This document shows positions 13,794-22,398 of a DNA stretch of 64,000 bases, piece after piece. The position numbers and the translations under genes are program-made. Numbering within the stretch: position 1 is the first letter of the stretch; each line of letters starts with the position of its first letter. The stretch is from Bhargavaea massiliensis (GTDB lineage: Bacteria; Bacillota; Bacilli; Bacillales_A; Planococcaceae): positions 124,001 to 188,000 of the forward strand of contig NZ_JAHBCJ010000003.1 of assembly GCF_018390575.1 (NCBI RefSeq). The letters run 5' to 3'. A model generated the notes under the pieces. It made no database searches. It saw only the letters and a list, made by a program, of their open reading frames with translations, and had not been told where the DNA came from.

Positions 13794-16514
13794 ATGTCGA
13801 GACTCAAGGGACTATCGGTTGTGCTGGCTGTGCTTTTAGTCCTGCAGCTGATGGTTCCGGTTTTCGGAAACGCCCAGTCGGATGACGCGGGGCGGATAAA
13901 AATCGAAAAAACCTCACAAACCGCGGAGTCGGTCCAATGGCGCGTGACCGTGAACGCGTCCGGCACCGAACATGACGGCATCCAGGCGAAGATCATCTTC
14001 GGCGCTGGACTGTCGCCGGCGGGAATCGCCGGAGTTCCGGACGATCAAGTGTCCAACACGGGCGACGGCTACACGGTCCAGCTGCCCGCTGGAAGTGGCG
14101 CTTTAGTTATGAATGTAACCGCGAGCGTCACCGACTCCAATCCTGACTTCCATGAAATCAAAGCCGTCGCCGACTACCCGGACGGAACATTCCAGGCAGC
14201 CGACCGCGCCGCAGCGATCAAACCGGAGATCAAGGAAGAGGAAAAGCCGGCTGAACAGCCCGCCGAAAAGCAGGCCGCCAAAGCCGAGGAACCAGTGAAA
14301 AAGGAAAACGCCGAACCGGCTGCGCAGCCTGAAAAAGAGACTGAACAACCAGCTGAAGAAAAGGAGTCCCCTGCAGAAGAAGTCGCTCCAGCTAAACAAC
14401 CGGCCCAGGAACCGTCCGGAAACGAAACCGCTCCTGAGCCATCTGCAGATCTCGAAGAGGCAAACCAATCAGAGACACCGGTTAAAGAGGCAGAACCGAA
14501 AAAAGAGGATCCAGCCCCTGAAAAAGCACCGGAGAGCAAGAAAGAGCCAGTCGTTATAGAAAAAGAAGCCGTCTTGGGCACCGTGGCGCCGGTTGCTGTG
14601 GAGGCGGAAGTACTCGCGCCGATGAATGTGGGTGCTCAGTATTATGATCTCGATCCGAACGCCGTAGTCGTCCCGACCACTCTGGAAGGGGTTTCGACCA
14701 ACTCACATACGATGCCGCTCCTGATGTGGGTAAATGCCAACACGGTTTATGTGGCAGTCAGATCCACACATGCACTTGACTATATGGAATTGGCTGGGGT
14801 CAAGGCGACCAACCCCGATAAGCATGTGGCCATGCAATCAATCTTTATCGATGGAGAAGAGAAAAAACCTGATGTAGGTATTCAAGGAAATACCAAGGAT
14901 GCGCGGTGGACTGTATACAAGTTTAATGAGGATGTTCTTAACCTGCTGGACAATGCCACCCATAAATTCTTCGTCGATGGAATCGGCAATGGGCATGACG
15001 TAGGTGGACAGCTGGTCGTCGACATCCCTAAAATCAATGTCATTGGCAATAAAGTCTGGGTCGGCGGAACCGAACGCCCCGCCATCAAGCTTCAGCTGAT
15101 GGCTCAGGCAGAAGGCGATGAGCTTCATGTGATGGATACTGGGGTCGTCAATGGAGCTGAGAAGGATGCTTGGACATTTAAATGGAACCAGGTGCCTGCA
15201 TACAGCCCTATCGGAAAGTTATACACCTATACCATCGACGAAGCATCCGTCCCGCCCAATTATGAAAAAACACTAGATGGCTTGACCGTCACAAACACGT
15301 ACAATCCCGCCCAGCTGACGATCAAGGTCAATAAGGCCTGGATCGGGCCTGAAGGCGGGCCAGTCACAATCAAACTCATTGCCAACGGAGCGGATACCGG
15401 CAAGACACTCACGCTTGATCCACAGAACAACTGGACCGGATCGTTCTCCGTGAACAAGTTGCACGACAAAACCGGAGAACCCATCACCTACACGGTCAAA
15501 GAAGTGCCGGTGCCGGGATACACCACCCAACTGAGCGGATCAGTAGATAAAGGGTTCACATTCACGAATACGCATAGCGGCACGATCGACATCAAGGTAG
15601 ACAAAAAATGGATTGGACCGGCAGCGGAGTCGGTGACGGTCAACCTCCTGGCAGACGGCACTCCGACGGGGAAGAGTCTCGTTCTTAATGAAGAGAATGG
15701 CTGGGGAAGCACTTTCGAAGGACTTCGGAAGTATGACGCAAAAACCGGAGCGGAGATCGTCTACACGGTGAAAGAAGTCCCGGTACCTGGGTATTCCTCG
15801 GACATCAGTGGAACTGCCGATACCGGCTTCACGATCGTGAACACAAACGATGCGGTGACGAGCGTCGATGTCCGCAAAGAATGGGTCGGGCCTGAAGCGG
15901 GACCGGTGACAATCGAGCTTCTTGCAGACGGTGAGGAGACCGGAATAACCGTCATCCTGAGCGGAGAAAACAACTGGTCGGGAACCTTCGCCGACCTCCG
16001 CAAATACGATGCCAAAACCGGAAAGGCAATCAGCTACACCGTGACCGAACCGGAAGTGCCGGAGCAGTACGAGGTTTCCTACAGCATCGGCGCAAACGGG
16101 GAGTTCATCGTCACGAACACCGCGCGAACGGGCTCGCTCACCGTCACGAAAGTCGATGAACGTGGAGACCCGCTCGCCGGAGCCGAGTTCGAGCTCCGGG
16201 ATACGGACGGAAACCTCATCGGCACCGGAACGAGCGGGGCAGACGGAAAGATTTTCTTCGGGAATCTGGACTGGGGCAGTTACCTGCTCGTTGAAACAAA
16301 GGCGCCGGAAGGCTACCGGCTCCTGACAAAACCGATCGAGATCAAAATCGGCGCAGACCGATTGGATATCAAAGAGACGGTCAAAAACACCCCGACGGAC
16401 TGGGGACTCCCGGCCACCGGCGGATTCGGCACGATTCCGTTCTACATGGTGGGCGTCATGATGATGGCAGCGGCGGTGTTCACGCTGCGGAAGAAAAAGA
16501 GAATGTACGAGTGA
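13794..16514 (+). CDS. LPXTG-anchored Cna-B repeat adhesin, probable ancillary/tip pilin
   Basis: 906 aa. Signal peptide (residues 1-27, 'VVLAVLLVLQLMVPVFGNAQ'), a beta-rich N-terminal domain, then a Pro/Glu/Lys/Ala-rich spacer (about 130-265) likely spanning the wall or acting as a stalk. A probable ligand domain is followed by four Cna-B-like repeats, three of which begin with a '(W)(I/V)GP' motif, and a final SpaA-type domain ('LTVTKVDERGDPLAGAEFEL', 'LVETKAPEGY') with Lys and Glu positioned for an isopeptide bond. The sorting signal LPATG (about 872-876), a hydrophobic segment and an RKKKR tail end the protein. AAGGAGGAGG precedes ATG 13794. First gene of the pilus operon. Confidence 0.9.
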   Translation: MSRLKGLSVVLAVLLVLQLMVPVFGNAQSDDAGRIKIEKTSQTAESVQWRVTVNASGTEHDGIQAKIIFGAGLSPAGIAGVPDDQVSNTGDGYTVQLPAGSGALVMNVTASVTDSNPDFHEIKAVADYPDGTFQAADRAAAIKPEIKEEEKPAEQPAEKQAAKAEEPVKKENAEPAAQPEKETEQPAEEKESPAEEVAPAKQPAQEPSGNETAPEPSADLEEANQSETPVKEAEPKKEDPAPEKAPESKKEPVVIEKEAVLGTVAPVAVEAEVLAPMNVGAQYYDLDPNAVVVPTTLEGVSTNSHTMPLLMWVNANTVYVAVRSTHALDYMELAGVKATNPDKHVAMQSIFIDGEEKKPDVGIQGNTKDARWTVYKFNEDVLNLLDNATHKFFVDGIGNGHDVGGQLVVDIPKINVIGNKVWVGGTERPAIKLQLMAQAEGDELHVMDTGVVNGAEKDAWTFKWNQVPAYSPIGKLYTYTIDEASVPPNYEKTLDGLTVTNTYNPAQLTIKVNKAWIGPEGGPVTIKLIANGADTGKTLTLDPQNNWTGSFSVNKLHDKTGEPITYTVKEVPVPGYTTQLSGSVDKGFTFTNTHSGTIDIKVDKKWIGPAAESVTVNLLADGTPTGKSLVLNEENGWGSTFEGLRKYDAKTGAEIVYTVKEVPVPGYSSDISGTADTGFTIVNTNDAVTSVDVRKEWVGPEAGPVTIELLADGEETGITVILSGENNWSGTFADLRKYDAKTGKAISYTVTEPEVPEQYEVSYSIGANGEFIVTNTARTGSLTVTKVDERGDPLAGAEFELRDTDGNLIGTGTSGADGKIFFGNLDWGSYLLVETKAPEGYRLLTKPIEIKIGADRLDIKETVKNTPTDWGLPATGGFGTIPFYMVGVMMMAAAVFTLRKKKRMYE

Positions 16515-16527
16515 GAGGAGAATGGAA

Positions 16528-18276
16528 ATGAAACAACGAAAAAAATCGCTCCGAATCTGGTCGGCGCTGCTGCTGTTCTTGGCGCTGCTGATTCCTCAGA
16601 TGGCGTTTGCCTACACGACGACGGGGTCTGCGGACAACCCGAGCCTGACCATCCATAAATTCGAGCAGGAGCCGGATGAAAGGAGTGGCGGAGAAGCAAA
16701 TGGCGACGCTGGGCAGGAAGCTGAGGGCGAACCTGTTGAGGGTGTGGAGTTCACTCTGAAACAAACCCACAGCTATAACCCTGAAAACGACACATGGACA
16801 GAGAAGAGTGGCGCTGAAATCAAAGGAACGACAGGCGCTGACGGAACTGTCACTTTTACGAAGGCGAACAGCCTTGAGCTCGGCCGATATAAAGTGAAAG
16901 AGACGAACGGTCCCGATCACATTATCCTGAACCCGGATACGTTCTACGTCGACATCCCGATGACGAACAAGGAAGGGAATGCGCTCAACTACAACGTCCA
17001 CATCTACCCGAAAAACGAAACGATCCGCTCGGATGTAAAGCTGAAGAAAGTTAATGAGAAGGGTGAGCCGCTGGCAGGCGTCACGTTCAAGCTCTATAAC
17101 GCAGATGACACGGAAGCCTTGGACAACAAAGGTAACCCAATTCCGGCACGCACGACAGAAGATGATGGCCTGATTCATGTTACGGGCCTTGCAGCCGGTA
17201 GTTACTATTTCAAGGAAACGGGAGTGCCTTACGGATACGCGTTGAACGAGACTAAAATCGGATTCACCGTTCAAAAACCAAATAAACATAGCCAGGATAT
17301 TGAAGTCGTCTGGAATAACGTCGCCCGGTTTGCGGAAAATGGAACCGTCACCAACTATGCGATCCCGACGGTCGACAAGGACGCCAATGACGAGAAAGAG
17401 CTCGACTTCGACCGTGACAAGGAGTTCAACTATAACATCACGATCATTGCACCTGAGAACATCGACCAGTATAAAGCGCTCATCGTAACCGACGAACTCG
17501 ACAGCCGCTTGGAGTTTATGGGTAAGTGGTCGGTGGAGGGTGCATCCAAAGATGCCTTCACATTCTCCCAGGAAGGCCAGACGCTCAAGTGGACTGCGGT
17601 TCCTTCCAAACTGACCGGAGGTAAGATTAAAATCACCTTCAACGCAAAAATCAAGCCGGATGCCATTGCTGAAACCGGCATTGAGAACACAGCGAAGCTC
17701 GACTTCGACAACAACTTCGGCTGGTCCACCATTGACGGGCCGGCAAAGCCTGAAGAACCGGAAACTCCGCCGGTCGTCACACCGACACAGGGGAACCTGA
17801 ACGTGCTCAAGATTGACGCGGCAGACGGTAAGAAATTGTCCGGAGCGGAATTCAAGCTCACTTCGGATAAAGACGGCAAAAACATCATCGATACTTCCGC
17901 AATGGGCGATGTTGTCCAATGGAACGATAAAACTTACAATGGCCTACTTGAGAAACTAACGACACGTGCAGACGGAACGTTCGATATCACGGGCCTCACG
18001 CCGGGCACCTACTATCTGCATGAGACAAAGGCGCCGACGTACACGGATGGCGAAGGAAAGCTTAAGTCCTACCGCCTCCTGACAAAAGCGATTGAAATTA
18101 AAATCGTGGACGATGAGACAGCAAAAGCTGAGGTCAAAAACTCCAAGTCCGCCTGGGTCCTCCCGACAACCGGCGGTCTCGGAACGACGCTCTTCACGGG
18201 AGTCGGCCTCATGCTCATGATGAGCGCATCCGTGCTCTTTATGCGCCGGCGCCAAACAGAGACGAAAGAAGACTAA
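16528..18276 (+). CDS. Major (backbone) pilin, SpaA type, LPXTG-anchored
   Basis: 582 aa. Signal peptide ending 'QMAFA', Cna-B/SpaA domains, and the pilin motif YPKN (about residues 160-163), whose Lys is the expected sortase C cross-linking site. E-box-like stretches 'YYFKETGVPYGY' and 'YYLHETKAP' support internal isopeptide bonds. The C-terminus has LPTTG (about 545-549), a hydrophobic helix and an MRRR tail. I prefer ATG 16528 because GGAG (16517-16520) is 7 nt upstream; ATG 16522 is too close. It begins 13 bp after the adhesin stop, so it is co-transcribed. A weak terminator after it should lower expression of the sortases. Confidence 0.92.
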   Translation: MKQRKKSLRIWSALLLFLALLIPQMAFAYTTTGSADNPSLTIHKFEQEPDERSGGEANGDAGQEAEGEPVEGVEFTLKQTHSYNPENDTWTEKSGAEIKGTTGADGTVTFTKANSLELGRYKVKETNGPDHIILNPDTFYVDIPMTNKEGNALNYNVHIYPKNETIRSDVKLKKVNEKGEPLAGVTFKLYNADDTEALDNKGNPIPARTTEDDGLIHVTGLAAGSYYFKETGVPYGYALNETKIGFTVQKPNKHSQDIEVVWNNVARFAENGTVTNYAIPTVDKDANDEKELDFDRDKEFNYNITIIAPENIDQYKALIVTDELDSRLEFMGKWSVEGASKDAFTFSQEGQTLKWTAVPSKLTGGKIKITFNAKIKPDAIAETGIENTAKLDFDNNFGWSTIDGPAKPEEPETPPVVTPTQGNLNVLKIDAADGKKLSGAEFKLTSDKDGKNIIDTSAMGDVVQWNDKTYNGLLEKLTTRADGTFDITGLTPGTYYLHETKAPTYTDGEGKLKSYRLLTKAIEIKIVDDETAKAEVKNSKSAWVLPTTGGLGTTLFTGVGLMLMMSASVLFMRRRQTETKED

Positions 18277-18283
18277 TGAAAGA

Positions 18284-18318
18284 GGGGGAGAATTCGTTTC
18301 TCCCCTGTTTGTTTTTAT
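18284..18318 (+). terminator. Internal terminator/attenuator between pilin and sortase genes
   Basis: GGGGAGAA-TTCG-TTTCTCCCC hairpin followed by TGTTTGTTTTTATT, in the 106-bp gap. Partial read-through would give many pilin subunits per sortase. Confidence 0.8.
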
Positions 18319-18382
18319 TGAAGGCCGGTCCACGGGTGGACGGGTGTTCAATGGAAATGAGCGTATGGGATGGGGGAGCCGC

Positions 18383-19210
18383 ATGAAGAGAAAGATGGTG
18401 CTGATCGTGATATTTCTGATCGGGCTGGGGGTGTTTGCCTATCCGATCGTCTCCAACCTGTTTTCCACTCAGGTCCACCAGTCTGTCGTCCGCGAGTATG
18501 ACAAGACGGTCAAGGGCATGACTGCTGAGGAGATCCGGCTGGAAAAGGAAAAGGCGGACCGGCATAACGAGGAACTGGCCGGAATGGATCACGAGTTCAT
18601 CGACCCGTTTGCCGAAGGGGCGGGGTCCGGGGAGGAGGAAGAAAGCCGGAGCTACTACGATGCGCTGAACATCGGGCCGGCGATCGGCTCCGTTGAGATA
18701 CCAAAGATCGACGCCGATCTGCCCATCTACCACGGCACGAGCGAGGAAGTGCTGTCGCAGGGAGTCGGCCACCTCGAGCAGTCGTCGCTTCCGACCGGCA
18801 AGCCCGGCACCCACAGCGTGCTCACGGCGCACCGGGGGTTGCCGACGGCGAAGATGTTCCGCCATCTGGACCGGCTGGAAATCGGCGATCCATTTTACGT
18901 GAAGGTGCTCGATGAAACGATGGCGTACGAAGTGCAGCACATCGACGCAGTTCTTCCCAATGAAACCGGCTGGCTGCAGATGAAGGAAGGGGAAGAGCTC
19001 GTCACGCTCCTGACGTGCGACCCGTACATGATCAACACCCACCGGCTGCTCGTCACCGGCAAGCGCGTTCCGTTTGAGCCGGAAGACGAGGCGGAGAGCG
19101 CGGCGGTGGAAGAAAAGCGGCAGTGGATTCCCTACGTGCTGGCCGCGCTCATTCTCGGCTTCATCCTCTATCTGATCCGAAAGAAGGTGGCGAAACGTGA
19201 GGAAGTATAA
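18383..19210 (+). CDS. Class C (pilin) sortase 1
   Basis: 275 aa. N-terminal membrane segment ('VLIVIFLIGLGVFAYPIV'), sortase beta-barrel with catalytic His in 'LTAHRG', catalytic Cys in 'TLLTCDPYMINTHRL' and downstream Arg, and a C-terminal membrane helix plus basic tail, the class C layout. A lid motif 'DPF' about residue 73 is typical of pilus-polymerising sortases. ATG 18383 has GGGGGAG 4 nt upstream. The end overlaps the next gene by 14 bp. Expected to cleave LPXTG between T and G and join pilin subunits through the YPKN Lys. Confidence 0.92.
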   Translation: MKRKMVLIVIFLIGLGVFAYPIVSNLFSTQVHQSVVREYDKTVKGMTAEEIRLEKEKADRHNEELAGMDHEFIDPFAEGAGSGEEEESRSYYDALNIGPAIGSVEIPKIDADLPIYHGTSEEVLSQGVGHLEQSSLPTGKPGTHSVLTAHRGLPTAKMFRHLDRLEIGDPFYVKVLDETMAYEVQHIDAVLPNETGWLQMKEGEELVTLLTCDPYMINTHRLLVTGKRVPFEPEDEAESAAVEEKRQWIPYVLAALILGFILYLIRKKVAKREEV

Positions 19211-19880
19211 AGGAATCATCTTGCTGTTCGCCGCCGGGCTTCTGATCATGGCCTACCCGCACATCGCCCAACTGGTCAATCGAGAACTGCAGCACCAGCA
19301 GGCGGAGGATTTCAGGACGGTCCTGGACGGCATGTCGGATTCGGACATCACCGAACTGATGGAACGCGCCAGGCGATATAATGAAGAAATCCATGAAGAC
19401 CTCGACGGCCTGCGGGATCCGTGGGGGGACCAGCAGGCACTGATGGTTTCCTACAATGAAACGATGGGGTTTGGGGACGGGGACGCATTCGGTGCACTTG
19501 AAATCCCAAAGCTCAATCTCCATGCCCCGATCTACCTGGGCTCATCGGAAACGGTCCTCAGCAAAGGGGTCGGCCAAGTCGAAGGCTCCTCGCTCCCGCT
19601 CGGAGGCACGAGCACCCACACGGTACTCGCCGGCCACCGCGGCATGTGGACGAAAACGATGTTCCGCCACCTCGACCAGCTCCGGCCCGGCGACGTCTTC
19701 TACGTCCATACGATCGACGGCAAACTCACCTACCGGGTGACTTCCCAGCAAGTGATCTATCCGGACGAGACCGACTCCCTCGAAATCCAGGAAGGAAAAG
19801 ACCTCGCCACCCTCCTTACTTGTCATCCGTATCCGCAGAACTATCAGAGGTTGCTGGTGCATGCGGAGCGGGAGGAGTAG
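19197..19880 (+). CDS. Class C (pilin) sortase 2
   Basis: 227 aa, GTG start inside the end of sortase 1, so translationally coupled. N-terminal membrane helix, lid motif 'DPW', catalytic 'LAGHRG' and 'LLTCHPYPQNYQRLL' with His, Cys and Arg all present. Unlike sortase 1 it stops after 'HAEREE' with no C-terminal membrane helix. Two class C sortases in one pilus operon usually divide the work between backbone polymerisation and attachment of the ancillary pilin. No housekeeping class A sortase is in this window. Confidence 0.9.
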   Translation: MRKYKGIILLFAAGLLIMAYPHIAQLVNRELQHQQAEDFRTVLDGMSDSDITELMERARRYNEEIHEDLDGLRDPWGDQQALMVSYNETMGFGDGDAFGALEIPKLNLHAPIYLGSSETVLSKGVGQVEGSSLPLGGTSTHTVLAGHRGMWTKTMFRHLDQLRPGDVFYVHTIDGKLTYRVTSQQVIYPDETDSLEIQEGKDLATLLTCHPYPQNYQRLLVHAEREE

Positions 19881-19885
19881 GGGGA

Positions 19886-20031
19886 GGTAACCACTCATAG
19901 TGGCGGGGTAATCACTCGCCGGTGAGTGACAGATCCTATGTAGAGGGAGAGGCTGTCTGGGCGAGTGTGATCAAGGGCGGAGTGGGAGGCTTTACGGAGG
20001 TAATCACTCACCTGTCGTAGGTAACCACTCG
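19886..20031 (+). repeat. GGTAAYCACTC words, two pairs
   Basis: Pairs at 19886/19907 and 19999/20020, both exactly 21 bp apart. They begin five bases after the sortase 2 stop codon and end before the promoter of the next gene. The rest of this 326-bp gap holds that promoter and its leader. Confidence 0.88.
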
Positions 20032-20065
20032 CTGGAAAATACAAGAATCCTAGATTAATGCCGGT

Positions 20066-20094
20066 TTGACATCGGACCGGAACCTCTTTATCAT
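20066..20094 (+). promoter_or_regulatory. Consensus sigma-A promoter for the second DUF2188 gene
   Basis: TTGACA (20066-20071), 17-bp spacer, TATCAT (20089-20094). The expected start near 20101 leaves a leader of about 105 nt before ATG 20207. Confidence 0.85.
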
Positions 20095-20100
20095 GACATA

Positions 20101-20200
20101 GCTAACGAAGTAACGGTTAAGACCGCCAGCCCACACTCCAAAGTGGGATTCGGATGGCGCTCTTATGGGAATATCATCAGGAAGATCAACTGAAGGAGTG
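20101..20200 (+). promoter_or_regulatory. Structured 5' leader of unknown type
   Basis: In the leader, CGCCA (20124-20128) can pair with TGGCG (20155-20159), enclosing CCCAC (20130-20134) paired with GTGGG (20143-20147), with an asymmetric internal loop. It ends ahead of AAGGAG. I do not recognise it as a known riboswitch class, and it could be an ordinary stabilising hairpin. Confidence 0.45.
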
Positions 20201-20206
20201 GTTGTG

Positions 20207-20419
20207 ATGGCTCAGAGTCAGCATGTGATTCCGGTGGACGGGAAATGGGCGATTCGGGGGGAAGGCGAGCCGGAGCCGTTTTGTTTTGTCCAGACACAGG
20301 AAGAGGCCGTCAAGATCGCGGAGGATATTGCCATGCGTGAGGAATCGGAGATGCTGATTCACGATGAGGACGGCCGGATTCTGGAGCGGAATATATATGA
20401 GAAGGTTACACGAGAGTAG
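20207..20419 (+). CDS. DUF2188 family protein, second copy
   Basis: 70 aa from ATG 20207, which has AAGGAG upstream. 'QHVIPVDGKWAIRGEGEPEP', 'EAVKIAEDIA' and 'EMLIHDEDGRILERNIY' align along the whole length with the copy at 13291-13512. Function unknown; DUF2188 proteins are small soluble beta-rich proteins. It has its own strong promoter and a bidirectional terminator, so it is a single-gene unit. That the paralogs bracket the pilus operon suggests duplication or insertion of that operon between them (inference). Confidence 0.88.
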   Translation: MAQSQHVIPVDGKWAIRGEGEPEPFCFVQTQEEAVKIAEDIAMREESEMLIHDEDGRILERNIYEKVTRE

Positions 20420-20420
20420 G

Positions 20421-20454
20421 AACAGGGCTGTCAGGCGACAGCCCTGTTTTATTT
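20421..20454. terminator. Bidirectional terminator
   Basis: 12-bp stem AACAGGGCTGTC / GACAGCCCTGTT with TTTATTTT on the plus strand. It lies between two convergent genes and overlaps the end of the minus-strand one. Confidence 0.88.
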
Positions 20455-20682
20455 TCTTGCGGTTCTCCGCGGCTTGGAGAACTTCTTCACTGCGAGCATC
20501 AGAAGGAAGAGGAAGACGAAAATGATGATGTAGGAGGCGATCAGCGTAATGGTTGCACTCACGGCGCCGTCTGCGAACATTTCTGAGAAATAAGAGGGGT
20601 TGTTCAGCACTTTGGTGATGCTTTTCAAGACGAGGATGGCTGCTGCTGCGATCAGCGCTTCCCTGAATGTATCTTTGATCAT
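20449..20682 (-). CDS. Small two-helix membrane protein, unknown function
   Basis: 77 aa. Two hydrophobic stretches ('EALIAAAAILVLKSI' and 'ATITLIASYIIIFVFLFLLM') and a basic C-terminus ('KKFSKPRRTARK'), expected to face the cytoplasm. Only a weak ribosome binding site (AGCAGG) lies before ATG 20682. No family recognised. It is convergent with the DUF2188 gene and stands alone. Confidence 0.6.
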   Translation of the reverse strand: MIKDTFREALIAAAAILVLKSITKVLNNPSYFSEMFADGAVSATITLIASYIIIFVFLFLLMLAVKKFSKPRRTARK

Positions 20683-20751
20683 CTGCTTGCACCTGCTTTC
20701 GAATGTATAGAACTATTAAACACCATTTTTCTGGGAGATGGAAGATGGTTT

Positions 20752-20784
20752 GGTAATCACTGGAGTGCTGGGGGTAACCACTCA
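20752..20784 (+). repeat. GGTAAYCACTCA word pair
   Basis: GGTAATCACTGG at 20752 and GGTAACCACTCA at 20773, 21 bp apart, between divergent genes. Confidence 0.85.
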
Positions 20785-20904
20785 TGCGCCAACTGCTAAA
20801 TTTTAATTTTGGGAAGGGTATGTTCCTACATCGGCTAGGGTTCGCCAGCTTTCAGCCCCTTGAAGATTGGAATTCGGGCCAAAATACGGCCCCAAAATTG
20901 AAAA

Positions 20905-21984
20905 ATGAAGATTCGTCAACCTGACGCTTTGCCTGCTATGGTGATTCCGAGAGGGGGAATCATCATAAAAGTCATCCGACGTTATCCGATTTACTTGTAT
21001 GCGCTGGAGCGGGCTGTTGAGCGGGTCAAAATGCCGGAGCTGAATGAGGTGAGAGAGGAGTTGTACCGCCAGCAGGCGGGCTATCTAGGGGAGATTGCGT
21101 CGGACAAGTATGTGCGGCGCACGCGGATTCCGGGAATCGTGTTCACGGATATTCAGATTGAAGCTGCACCCGGTGAATTCATTCAGATTGACACGCTCAT
21201 CCTGACGCAGCGAGCGATCTGGGTAATCGAGGCGAAGAAATATAAGGGCGCACTTCGGTACCTCCATGCGCCTAAACGGATCGAGCGGAAGGAGCGGGAC
21301 GGGTCCGTCATGGTCTTTACGTGCCCGATCGTGCAGCTTGAGAGCCAGATGCATGCGCTGAAGGGGTGGCTTGATGCACAGGGAATCGACCTGCCGGTCT
21401 TCGGCACGGTCGCGTTCGCTTCAACGAACCGGTGGGAAGGGCTGCCGGAAGAAGCTCCAATCATTCCGGTCAGGGAGATTCCGGCTTATCTGGAGCGAGC
21501 ATACCGGGAATTAGATGACCGTCTGACGCCGGAGACATTCGTCCAACTTGCCGAAAAGCTTGGTCTCCAGCGAAATATGATTGTCTGGGAACCCGTATGC
21601 AAGCGTCTTGGCATCAACGCGAACCGCCTGAAGCGTGGATTTCTCTGTCCGGAATGCCACAGCCAGTTGACTCGCGCAACCGAGCGCACCGGCCACTGCA
21701 AAAACTGTGACCAAAACGTTAAGACGGATTATGGCCTGCTGATTCTCGACTGGTTTTTGCTGATCCACCCGACGCTCAATAATGCCCAACTACGGGCATT
21801 CGCCAAGCTCAAGACGAAACAAGCTGCAAGCCGGATCCTTAATCGGTATGAACTGCTCATTATCGGGGCTTCTACTGGGACTGCTTACACGTTGAATCTC
21901 TATACCGACCTGGATGGACTGGAGATCAGGAAGGGGAAGCCGGGTAGAGAGAGGGTTGAGGAGGTAATCACTCACCTACGGTAG
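20905..21984 (+). CDS. NERD-domain (nuclease-related) protein with zinc finger
   Basis: Up to 359 aa. A NERD domain (about 55-160: 'GEIASDKYV', 'IQIDTLILT', 'IWVIEAKKYKG') gives the D...ExK arrangement of an endonuclease-like fold, followed by a CPEC...CKNC zinc ribbon (about 252-272). No signal peptide. The start is uncertain. Relatives usually begin 'MIIK', which here corresponds to ATC-ATC-ATA-AAA at 20959-20970 behind a good AGGGGG, while the upstream ATGs (20905, 20938) have no ribosome binding site. The last codons and TAG stop lie inside a word array, so the C-terminus has been rewritten by the repeat. Role unknown. Confidence 0.82.
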   Translation: MKIRQPDALPAMVIPRGGIIIKVIRRYPIYLYALERAVERVKMPELNEVREELYRQQAGYLGEIASDKYVRRTRIPGIVFTDIQIEAAPGEFIQIDTLILTQRAIWVIEAKKYKGALRYLHAPKRIERKERDGSVMVFTCPIVQLESQMHALKGWLDAQGIDLPVFGTVAFASTNRWEGLPEEAPIIPVREIPAYLERAYRELDDRLTPETFVQLAEKLGLQRNMIVWEPVCKRLGINANRLKRGFLCPECHSQLTRATERTGHCKNCDQNVKTDYGLLILDWFLLIHPTLNNAQLRAFAKLKTKQAASRILNRYELLIIGASTGTAYTLNLYTDLDGLEIRKGKPGRERVEEVITHLR

Positions 21985-22317
21985 GTAACCACTCACGCTG
22001 CCGCCGTCATCACTCACCAGCTTGCCTATCTAATGGGAAGGTACCCGCGCGGGGATGACTAGGGGACCGTGAAGTCGCTGAGACGGAATTTCAAGCCACT
22101 CGTCAAAGATTTGGAAGCACCCATGTCCCCGTTCGAAGCACTCACCTCGGTATTGAAAGCACTGGATAAAATCCGGCTCAAACGACGGGGCATTACAGAT
22201 AGCCGCGCCCTCGCGTTGCGGAGGCGACCACTCGTCTTGCGCATGGCTATTGAGGTTATGATGGTATTGACGCAGCGCAGCGCGGGGAACCACTCACACT
22301 GCCGCCGTCATCACTCG
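21963..22317 (+). repeat. Mixed word arrays between the NERD gene and the next gene
   Basis: GGTAAYCACTCA words at 21963, 21984 and 22005 (CGTCATCACTCA), GAAGCACTCG-type words at about 22093, 22114, 22135 and 22156, then GGGAACCACTCA at 22285 and CGTCATCACTCG at 22306. All neighbours within an array are 21 bp apart. This fills the 414-bp gap; I see no gene in it. Confidence 0.88.
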
Positions 22318-22398
22318 CAACTGACTATGTGTCTGCGGGTATAAGATGTCACTCTATTGGCCAAGCTCTCTATATACAAGTATAGGGGAGGGGTCATG

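Noticed and set aside
14103-14581. Long antisense frames opposite the adhesin spacer
   Set aside because: They are mirror products of the low-complexity Pro/Glu/Lys-rich coding region and have no initiation signals.
16480-17919. 479-codon frame opposite the major pilin gene
   Set aside because: It is a shadow of codon bias on the other strand; the pilin frame has signal peptide, YPKN and LPTTG.
22030-22344. Overlapping 87-91-codon frames between the NERD gene and the next gene
   Set aside because: They lie entirely in GAAGCACTCG and GGTAAYCACTCA arrays and have no ribosome binding site.
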